Source of the DNA: Paludibaculum sp.
Lineage (GTDB): Bacteria; Acidobacteriota; Terriglobia; Bryobacterales; Bryobacteraceae
Reading direction: 5' to 3'
Length of the DNA stretch: 64,000 bases
Assembly: GCA_029973955.1 (NCBI GenBank)
Contig: JARKQJ010000218.1
Coordinates: 124,001-188,000, forward strand
A program made the translations under genes and the position numbers. The notes below the pieces were generated by a model. It was not told the origin of the DNA and did no database searches. It saw nothing but the letters and a program-made list of their open reading frames with translations. Positions 26,026-32,421 of the stretch are shown piece after piece; position 1 is the first letter of the stretch; each line of letters begins with the position of its first letter.

Positions 26026-26052
26026 TTATCGGCGGCTGAGGACGGAATTTCA
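26026..26052 (-). promoter_or_regulatory. sigma-28-like promoter upstream of fliK
   Basis: On the minus strand TGAA (26052-26049), 15 bp spacer, GCCGATAA (26033-26026). The -10 part is a full match to the FliA consensus and the -35 part matches 3 of 4 (TAAA). It points toward fliK but is about 165 bp from its ATG, so a second, late promoter for the operon is possible. Confidence 0.5.
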
Positions 26053-26065
26053 ATGAAATACTCTG

Positions 26066-26081
26066 TGGCACGCGGATTGCA
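26066..26081 (+). promoter_or_regulatory. sigma-54 promoter for the flgF operon
   Basis: TGGCACG-CGGA-TTGCA is a perfect match to the -24/-12 consensus. The expected transcription start is 12 bases past the GC, near 26092, only about four bases before the flgF ATG at 26096. Confidence 0.85.
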
Positions 26082-26095
26082 CAGGAATTGTTGCG

Positions 26096-26848
26096 ATGGA
26101 TCCGCTAACTACTGCCGCCGCGGCCGGCATGAGGGCCAAACTCGAGGCCCTGGACCTGCTCGCCAACAATCTCGCCAACACATCCACGCCAGGCTTCAAG
26201 GCAGATCGCGAAGCCTATTCCATCTACCTGGGCGCTGACAGCCGTGAGGCGGCCGAGTCCGGCTTCGGCATGGCTCCAGGCGTCGTGCCTGAGATCGATG
26301 CGCATCGAACCGACTTCCGGCAGGGAGCCTTGAGCCCCACCGGTTCCACCCAGGACATTGCGTTGTCCGGCGACGGATTCTTCCTGGTGGATGGGCCGAA
26401 CGGACCGCTGCTGACTCGTGGCGGTTCATTTAGGATCTCCAGCGATGGAAAGCTGACCACGCCCGAAGGGTACGAATTCGCCACAGTCGAGCCGCGCAGG
26501 ATTCGAGCCGATGCCGCGAAGTCGGTGGCAGTGGACACGGATGGAACAGTGCGGCAGGATGGCGTCGCGCTGGGCCGGCTGAAACTGGTGAGTTCGGACC
26601 TGAAGAGCCAGCCAGCCAAACGAGAAGGCGTGTATTTCTCCTTGGACCGCAGCCAGGCTGGAGCGTTGGCGGAGTCGCGTGCCGAGGTGAAACAGGGCAT
26701 GTCGGAGGGATCCAACTTCTCCGCGCCCGAGGCCGCGGTCCGGCTGGTTTCGGTGCTGCGGCAGTTTGAATCGCTTCAGAAGGCGATGCAGATGAGTTCC
26801 GAGATGGGCCGGAAGGCCGTGGAAGAGGTCGCCCGGGTGAACGGATAG
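26096..26848 (+). CDS. flgF: flagellar basal-body rod protein FlgF
   Basis: A 250-residue proximal-rod protein. It starts MDPLTTAAAAGMRAKLEALD and has LLANNLANTSTPGFKADREA, the rod-protein motif, and ends with a helix VRLVSVLRQFESLQKAMQM that pairs with the N-terminus. First gene of the rightward operon, 16 bp before flgG. AGGAA lies upstream of the ATG but, if the sigma-54 start site is right, this element is not in the mRNA. Confidence 0.93.
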   Translation: MDPLTTAAAAGMRAKLEALDLLANNLANTSTPGFKADREAYSIYLGADSREAAESGFGMAPGVVPEIDAHRTDFRQGALSPTGSTQDIALSGDGFFLVDGPNGPLLTRGGSFRISSDGKLTTPEGYEFATVEPRRIRADAAKSVAVDTDGTVRQDGVALGRLKLVSSDLKSQPAKREGVYFSLDRSQAGALAESRAEVKQGMSEGSNFSAPEAAVRLVSVLRQFESLQKAMQMSSEMGRKAVEEVARVNG

Positions 26849-26864
26849 CAGGGAGGAGACATAG

Positions 26865-27656
26865 ATGATCCGAGCTCTATATAGCGCCGCGAGCGGGATG
26901 AGTGCTCAGCAGACCAATGTCGACAACATTGCGCACAATCTGGCCAACGCGAACACTGTGGGATACAAGATGCGAAGGAGCCAGTTTCAGGACTTGCTCT
27001 ATCAGACCATCGTGCAGCCGGGCGCCGCCGCCGGGGCCCAGACGGTGGTGCCCACCGGGCTCCAACTGGGCCTGGGGACGCGTATCGCTTCCAACGGTAT
27101 TTCCTTTGCACAAGGCAGTTTCTCGAGCACAGGCAATCCCCTGGACATCGTCGTCGAGGGGAAGGGTTTCTTCCAGGTGCGGCGGCCGACTGGTGAGATC
27201 GCCTACACGCGGTCCGGCCAATTTCACCTGGATCGCGACGGGAACATGGTTACCGGCGACGGGGACCCGCTGGAGCCGCAGATTACCGTTCCTCCGGAGG
27301 CCCAGAACATCACCATCGGCTCCGACGGCACGGTCAGTTACACGCTGCCCGGACAAACCGCGTCTCAGTTGGGTGGACAGATCCAACTCGCGGGCTTTGC
27401 GAACCCGGCGGGGCTCAACAGCATCGGGCGCAGTCTGTATCTGCCGACGGATGCTTCGGGAGAGCCGACCATTGGGACGCCCGGCGGTCAGGAGGGCCTC
27501 GGTGCGCTCATGCAGGGCTACGTCGAACAGTCGAACGTGAGCGTCGTGGAGGAGTTCGTCAATCTGATCGTCAGCCAGCGCGCCTACGAGGCGAACTCGA
27601 AGGTGGTCAAGGCTTCAGATGAGATGTATCAGCAGGTGAACAATATTACGCGATGA
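26865..27656 (+). CDS. flgG: flagellar distal-rod protein FlgG
   Basis: A 263-residue protein of standard FlgG length: MIRALYSAASGMSAQQTNVD, NIAHNLANANTVGYK, and the C-terminus EEFVNLIVSQRAYEANSKVV. It forms the distal rod that passes through the P- and L-rings. GGGAGG precedes the ATG. Its stop overlaps the flgA start (ATGA). Confidence 0.97.
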   Translation: MIRALYSAASGMSAQQTNVDNIAHNLANANTVGYKMRRSQFQDLLYQTIVQPGAAAGAQTVVPTGLQLGLGTRIASNGISFAQGSFSSTGNPLDIVVEGKGFFQVRRPTGEIAYTRSGQFHLDRDGNMVTGDGDPLEPQITVPPEAQNITIGSDGTVSYTLPGQTASQLGGQIQLAGFANPAGLNSIGRSLYLPTDASGEPTIGTPGGQEGLGALMQGYVEQSNVSVVEEFVNLIVSQRAYEANSKVVKASDEMYQQVNNITR

Positions 27657-28714
27657 AGATCATCTTCGCCATCTTGTGCGGCCTGGCGAGCTTGTTTGCC
27701 TCGGAGGCATGCCTGCAGATCGAAGGGGCGCGCGTCCATGCGTCGGACATCGCCAAAGCCCTGCCGCCATTTGCTTCCGTTCCTGCCGATACCGTAATCG
27801 GCTACTCGCCGGGCGCGGGACTCACCCGGTGGTGGCGAGGCGGACATCTGCGCGCCATCGCCCTAAGACATGGCGTCGATCCGGGGCTTCTCGAGGACCT
27901 CTGCGTTCAGCGGCCCATGCGAATGGTGGGCCGTGAGGAACTTCTGGCGTCGCTCAAAGCCGCGCTCCCGGAGGGCGCGGAACTGGAACTCGTCGACTAC
28001 TGCAGGCTGCCGGTTCCGAAGGGAACTCTCTCGTTTCAACAGGCCGGGCTGTCCGGCTCAGCTCTTGCCGGCGCCAGTGCTCCTCTCCTGTGGAAGGGGC
28101 GCGTCGTGTTCGACGAAAAGCGGACTGTCTCCTTCTGGGCAAGCGTCAAAGTGCGGATGCGCCAGGAGGGATTCTTCGCCGCGCAACCCATCCCGCAGGG
28201 CAAATTACTGGAGAAGGAGGACCTGCTGTGGGAAACGCGCATGGTTCCCTTCCTTGCTCCGCAGCCTGTTCTGGACCTCACCGCCGTGGAGGGCTTGGAA
28301 GCCCGCCGGAGCATTCCTGCAGGGGCGCCGATTCTGATTGGTGCACTGAATCGGCCCAGGGCGGTGGAGCCGGGGCAGATTGTGCAACTCCGGATTCAAT
28401 CCGGCGCGGCACAGATCGGCGCCGAAGCAAAGGCAATCACCGGTGGGCGGATCGGTGATTCGATTCTGGTGATGAACGTGCAGTCGGGTAAGCGTGTGAA
28501 GGCCAGGGTGCAGTCGAAGGGGCTGGTGACCGTGGAATTGGAGGGTCGGGATGAACACTTGGATGAGTCGAAACGTGGCGTTGGTGGCCGCGGCGGTTCT
28601 AGCGCTGTTGCCGGGCCTGGCATGGGGCGCGGCTCCAAAGAAGGAGGGCAAGCAGCCGCCTCCGCGGCCACTCGACCTCATCATTCAGGAAGCGGAAGCG
28701 GCACAGAAGACTGA
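27653..28714 (+). CDS. flgA: P-ring assembly chaperone FlgA with an unusual C-terminal extension
   Basis: A 353-residue periplasmic protein with signal peptide MKIIFAILCGLASLFASEA. The C-terminal SAF-like domain (RQEGFFAAQPIPQGKLLEKE, then AVEPGQIVQLRIQSGAAQIG and SVLVMNVQSGKRVKARVQ-like) is the FlgA core. Normal FlgA proteins stop soon after this domain. Here the frame continues for about 55 Gly/Ser/Ala-rich residues over the start of flgH (164 bp overlap). The extension has no recognisable homology and probably reflects loss of the original stop codon. The start overlaps the flgG stop. Confidence 0.87.
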   Translation: MKIIFAILCGLASLFASEACLQIEGARVHASDIAKALPPFASVPADTVIGYSPGAGLTRWWRGGHLRAIALRHGVDPGLLEDLCVQRPMRMVGREELLASLKAALPEGAELELVDYCRLPVPKGTLSFQQAGLSGSALAGASAPLLWKGRVVFDEKRTVSFWASVKVRMRQEGFFAAQPIPQGKLLEKEDLLWETRMVPFLAPQPVLDLTAVEGLEARRSIPAGAPILIGALNRPRAVEPGQIVQLRIQSGAAQIGAEAKAITGGRIGDSILVMNVQSGKRVKARVQSKGLVTVELEGRDEHLDESKRGVGGRGGSSAVAGPGMGRGSKEGGQAAASAATRPHHSGSGSGTED

Positions 28715-29270
28715 ATCGTCCTCTCCAGGGTCTTTGTATCGGGCCAGCGGGAGATTCAGCGACCTGGCGCGCGATCTCCGGGCCAGTCAGGTGAATGACC
28801 TCGTGACGATCGTGGTTTACGACAAAGCGTCCGCCTTAGCCAAGGGCGGGACCAAGGCGGAACGCAAATCCTCCGCCAAGGCCTCCATCAGCGCCATGGG
28901 GGGGCCACTGCGCAGCCCCGGGCCGCTGACTTCGCTGGCGGAACTCGGGGGGGAGTCAGCGCTGGATGGCCAGGGGGAAACAACGCGCATGAACGTTCTG
29001 CAGACCACCCTGTCGGCGCGGATTTCCCATGTGCTGCCAAACGGGAACCTCATCATCGAGGGCACCAAGGACATCACCGTCAACTCGGAGCACCAGCGCG
29101 TGACCGTCCGTGGGATGCTGCGCTGGAACGACCTGTCTCCCACCAATCGCGTCTCTTCCGATCGCCTGGCCGAAATGGAAGTCCGCGTGGATGGCAAAGG
29201 TGTGGTCAACGACGCCATCCGCCGTCCCAACTTCCTTTATCGCCTGCTGCTCGGGATCTTGCCCTTCTAG
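28551..29270 (+). CDS. flgH: flagellar L-ring protein FlgH
   Basis: A 239-residue outer-membrane ring protein. Conserved parts are SLYRASGRFSDLARDLRASQ, then VNDLVTIVVYDKASALAKGG, ISHVLPNGNLIIEGTKDITV and GMLRWNDLSPTNRVSSDRLA. The signal peptide MSRNVALVAAAVLALLPGLA ends in LAWGAAPKK, without the lipobox cysteine that classical FlgH uses for lipidation, so it is probably cut by signal peptidase I. The ATG at 28551 or 28563 may serve; either lies inside flgA. The signal peptide itself is encoded in the overlap. Confidence 0.93.
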   Translation: MNTWMSRNVALVAAAVLALLPGLAWGAAPKKEGKQPPPRPLDLIIQEAEAAQKTESSSPGSLYRASGRFSDLARDLRASQVNDLVTIVVYDKASALAKGGTKAERKSSAKASISAMGGPLRSPGPLTSLAELGGESALDGQGETTRMNVLQTTLSARISHVLPNGNLIIEGTKDITVNSEHQRVTVRGMLRWNDLSPTNRVSSDRLAEMEVRVDGKGVVNDAIRRPNFLYRLLLGILPF

Positions 29271-29272
29271 CC

Positions 29273-30352
29273 ATGAAACTCGGAATCACAGTCTTGTGTC
29301 TGACCCTTAGCGCGCCGGCAGCCGTGCGCGTGAAAGAGATCGCCGCGATTGAGGGTGTGCGGGATAACCAGTTGGTGGGCTACGGCCTGGTGGTCGGGTT
29401 GAACGGTACCGGCGATAAGCGCCAAACCGTCTTCTCATCGCAGACTCTTGCCAACCTCCTGGACCGGATGGGTGTGCAGGTGACGCCCACGGCAATTCTG
29501 GTGCGCAATACGGCCGCCGTCATGGTGACCGCCAACCTGCCCCCGTTCTCGCAACCGGGCCTGCGCCTGGATGTGCAGGTGGCTGCGATCGGCGACGCTT
29601 CCAATCTGCAGGGCGGGTTGTTGGTGCTGACGCCGCTGAAGGCCGTGGATGGACAGGTCTTTGCCGTGGCACAGGGTTCCGTGGTCACGGGCGGCTTCGT
29701 GGCTGGCCGCGGCGGCAATTCGACCACGCTCAACCATCCCACCGCCGGCCGTCTCCCCAATGGTGCCATCGTTGAGAGAGCCGCTCCCTCGGTGACGCCT
29801 GAGGGCAAACTGCGTCTTCAACTGCGTCAGGCGGATTTCACCACCGCCTCGCGGCTGGCCCGCGCCATCAATGCCAGATTCCCGGGCGACGTCGCCCGTT
29901 GCGAGAGCGCCGGACTGGTCAGCGTATCGGTTCCCGCTGAATACGCCTCTCGCGGTGTCGACTTCATCGCGGAGGTCGAGTCTCTCACTCTCGAGGCGGA
30001 TCGTCCTCAGCGCATCATCATCAATGAGCGCACCGGAACGATCATCGCCGGACGCGAAATCCGCATCCGTCCTGTCGCAGTTCTCCACGGTGCCCTTTCC
30101 GTGGAAGTACAGACGAGCTACGACGTTTCCCAGCCTGCACCGTTCAGCCAAGGCAAGACCACCACCGTGCCTCAGGTCTCCACTGCCGTGCAGGAGGAGA
30201 AGGCCAAGAACATCCAGCTCAAGCCGGGCGGCACGGTCGATGATCTCGTCAAGGCGCTCACGGCTATCGGATCGACGGCGCGTGACGTCATTGCCATTCT
30301 GCAAAGTCTGAAAGCCGCCGGCGCGCTCGACGCCGACCTCGAGGTGATCTAG
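29273..30352 (+). CDS. flgI: flagellar P-ring protein FlgI
   Basis: A 359-residue periplasmic ring protein of normal length: signal peptide MKLGITVLCLTLSAPAA, then VRVKEIAAIEGVRDNQLVGY, GLVVGLNGTGDKRQTVFSSQ and NGAIVERA. It starts 2 bp after flgH. It forms the P-ring in the peptidoglycan layer with help from FlgA. Confidence 0.97.
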   Translation: MKLGITVLCLTLSAPAAVRVKEIAAIEGVRDNQLVGYGLVVGLNGTGDKRQTVFSSQTLANLLDRMGVQVTPTAILVRNTAAVMVTANLPPFSQPGLRLDVQVAAIGDASNLQGGLLVLTPLKAVDGQVFAVAQGSVVTGGFVAGRGGNSTTLNHPTAGRLPNGAIVERAAPSVTPEGKLRLQLRQADFTTASRLARAINARFPGDVARCESAGLVSVSVPAEYASRGVDFIAEVESLTLEADRPQRIIINERTGTIIAGREIRIRPVAVLHGALSVEVQTSYDVSQPAPFSQGKTTTVPQVSTAVQEEKAKNIQLKPGGTVDDLVKALTAIGSTARDVIAILQSLKAAGALDADLEVI

Positions 30353-30355
30353 CCA

Positions 30356-30697
30356 ATGTCTTCCAGTATCGAAAGCCAGGCCTGGAGCTCTCCGCTCGAT
30401 TGGGCGTCCACGGGAGCCGCCGTCAAGTCGAAGCAGGATCCAGGTAAGATCCACGAAACCGCCCAACAGTTTGAGTCGCTGTTGATCGGGCAGATGCTTA
30501 CCAGCATGCGTCAATCCGACGGTGCCGGCTGGTTGGGCGGCGGTGACGATCAGGCGGGCCAAACGCTCACTGAAATGGCGGAGCAGTGTGTCGCGCAGGC
30601 TCTCGCGTCGCGGGGCGGCTTCGGACTCGCTGCCCTCGTCGAACAAGGACTCAGCGCGCCCCAATCAGGCACCAACCCTCCGCTTCCGCGGCCTTAA
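30356..30697 (+). CDS. flgJ: rod-binding protein, FlgJ N-terminal type
   Basis: A 113-residue protein equal to the FlgJ rod-cap domain (ETAQQFESLLIGQMLTSMRQ, then GGDDQAGQTLTEMAEQCVAQ and ALASRGGFGLAALV). It lacks the muramidase domain present in enterobacterial FlgJ, so a separate peptidoglycan hydrolase would be needed to open the wall. It follows flgI by 3 bp and ends the rightward flagellar operon. The next 196 bp contain no convincing gene. Confidence 0.9.
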   Translation: MSSSIESQAWSSPLDWASTGAAVKSKQDPGKIHETAQQFESLLIGQMLTSMRQSDGAGWLGGGDDQAGQTLTEMAEQCVAQALASRGGFGLAALVEQGLSAPQSGTNPPLPRP

Positions 30698-30893
30698 CGA
30701 CCTCAACAGCATCTCCGGCAATCCGGCACCCCGGCGGCGCCAGCGGCCGCATGACCCGGTTCCGTCGTCCCTTCCAATCACCCGGCTCCATCGCCGACCG
30801 CTTCCAGCCCCGAGATTCGGCGCACGCTCATTGTGTGAGCGATTGCCCACCCCGGCTGTTCCGCTTCCCGTCCCGCGTGGCCGGCCAGGGCGA

Positions 30894-31349
30894 TCACCCG
30901 CAGGCCGACAGCGCCGGATACGGCTCATTCATCGCGCCCGCGGAAATCCCGATCGTGAACTGCTCCATCGCCCGGAGATTCGAAGACCGGCGCAACTCCT
31001 GCCAAGCCTCTTCCAACGGAGCGATCGCCATCTCCGCCTCGTCGAGCGGCCGCGCTTCCTGCCGGGCATTGGCTTCCTGCAGCCGCACCGCTGCAAACTC
31101 GTAGAGGATGGCCAGTTGTTTTGCGATCACTCCACCCCTGTCATGATCCAGCGACGACGTCAATTCCGCCAGGATCTCCAGGCCGCGGCTGATCGCAGCA
31201 GCCCTCTCCCGGATCTCCCCGCGCCGGATGTGATCCCGTGCCTTGCTGATCGATTCCCGCAGCCCGGAGTACAGCATCGCCACCAGTTCTATGGGCTCCG
31301 CATCGAGAATCGCCTGCTGCATCTGATCTTGGTATGGATTGTAGGACAT
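30894..31349 (-). CDS. fliS: flagellin export chaperone FliS
   Basis: A 151-residue helical protein opening MSYNPYQDQMQQAILDAEPI and continuing ELVAMLYSGLRESISKARDH, the FliS pattern. It binds the flagellin C-terminus and prevents early polymerisation. It follows flaG by 28 bp on the minus strand and converges with flgJ. FliD, usually between FlaG and FliS, is absent. Confidence 0.92.
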   Translation of the reverse strand: MSYNPYQDQMQQAILDAEPIELVAMLYSGLRESISKARDHIRRGEIRERAAAISRGLEILAELTSSLDHDRGGVIAKQLAILYEFAAVRLQEANARQEARPLDEAEMAIAPLEEAWQELRRSSNLRAMEQFTIGISAGAMNEPYPALSACG

Positions 31350-31377
31350 GCGCTTGTCTTCTGCTTTCCGTTGACGA

Positions 31378-31656
31378 TTACGAGTGGATCTCCGCCGCCA
31401 TCCTCAGGACCGACTCCGCTGGGATCTGCCTCACTACTTCCTGTGTTTCCTTGTTGACCAGCCGCATCACAGTTCGTTTCGTGTGGCGGTCAATTACGAA
31501 CCGCAACTCGTTGCCTTCTCCAAACATCTGAGCCTCATTCAGGCTCTCAACGGCATGGATCAGGCGAGTCTGCTCTTCCCGCTGCTGCGGGCTCAGCGGC
31601 TGCACTTGAGTCACCGCCGAAACATCGTTCAGGTTCTCGACTCTCCGTACCTCCAC
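31378..31656 (-). CDS. flaG: FlaG family protein
   Basis: A 92-residue protein with the FlaG core ELRFVIDRHTKRTVMRLVNK, then ETQEVVRQIPAESVLRMAAE. FlaG proteins modulate filament length in several bacteria. The start is GTG at 31656 with a strong AAAGGAGG nearby, chosen because no in-frame ATG precedes it. It is first in a two-gene unit with fliS, downstream of a terminator that isolates it from nuoB. Confidence 0.88.
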   Translation of the reverse strand: MEVRRVENLNDVSAVTQVQPLSPQQREEQTRLIHAVESLNEAQMFGEGNELRFVIDRHTKRTVMRLVNKETQEVVRQIPAESVLRMAAEIHS

Positions 31657-31732
31657 GGGATGCCTCCTTTCGGGATCTCCTCGGCTCCCAACCTACACAT
31701 CGGAAGGAATTCGCAGCGTGTGAGAAAAAGAA

Positions 31733-31761
31733 AGGGCGCCGGCCTGGATGGCTGGCGCCCT
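31733..31761 (-). terminator. intrinsic terminator after nuoB
   Basis: On the minus strand AGGGCGCC, 13-base loop, GGCGCCCT forms a perfect 8-bp stem followed by TTCTTTTTCTC. It lies 24 bp past the nuoB stop and separates it from flaG. Confidence 0.85.
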
Positions 31762-31784
31762 GGAAACTAACCTCTGCTGAATCC

Positions 31785-32348
31785 CTATTCCAGGTTCAGC
31801 ACGCGCATTGCGGTGCCGCGTTCCTTCTGGATCTTCTCCTGCAGCATCATGATGGCGTAGATCAGTTGTTCCGGCCGTGGCGGGCAGCCCGGCACGTACA
31901 CATCCACGGGAATCACCTGGTTCACCGGGATCAATGCGTAATTGTTGAAGACGCCGGTGGAGGTCGCGCAGGCACCCATCGAGATCACCCAGCGCGGTTC
32001 CGGCATCTGCTGGTAGAGTTGGCGGATCACCGGCGCCATCTTGTTGGAAACCCGCCCGGCGATGATCATCAGGTCGGCCTGCCGCGGGCTGCCGCGGAAG
32101 ACCTCGGCGCCAAACCGCGCCACGTCAAACCGGGACGCACTCATCGCCATCATCTCGATGGCGCAGCATGCCAATCCGAACGTCATCGGCCAGATCGAGT
32201 TCTTCCTGCCCCAATTGATGACATTGTCGACCGTCGTCAGCAGAATCCCGCTATCCTGGCCAAACCGGCCATCCTGGTCGATCCGGTCGTAGAGCCCTGC
32301 CGGCGGTTCGCCGAGTTGGATCTGAGTCTCGCGGATGCTTTGTTCCAT
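31785..32348 (-). CDS. nuoB: NADH-quinone oxidoreductase subunit B
   Basis: A 187-residue subunit carrying cluster N2 of complex I. All four [4Fe-4S] ligands are present: C61 and C62 in GLACCAIEMM, C127 in MGACATSTG and C155 in VPGCPPRPE. The ATG at 32348 follows AAGGGG. No other complex I gene is adjacent, and its own terminator shows it is transcribed as a single gene. The N-terminus (about 40 residues before VDNVINWGRK) is typical length. Confidence 0.95.
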   Translation of the reverse strand: MEQSIRETQIQLGEPPAGLYDRIDQDGRFGQDSGILLTTVDNVINWGRKNSIWPMTFGLACCAIEMMAMSASRFDVARFGAEVFRGSPRQADLMIIAGRVSNKMAPVIRQLYQQMPEPRWVISMGACATSTGVFNNYALIPVNQVIPVDVYVPGCPPRPEQLIYAIMMLQEKIQKERGTAMRVLNLE

Positions 32349-32421
32349 AGCCCCTTCTTTCTGATTATCCCACGGCTGGTTGGGAGGTTCGAGGCCCCAG
32401 CAGCTAAAATAGAAAGCACTC

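Noticed and set aside
30698..30893. FliT or FlgM gene between flgJ and fliS
   Set aside because: Frames here are short, arginine-rich or interrupted, and show no FliT or FlgM pattern.
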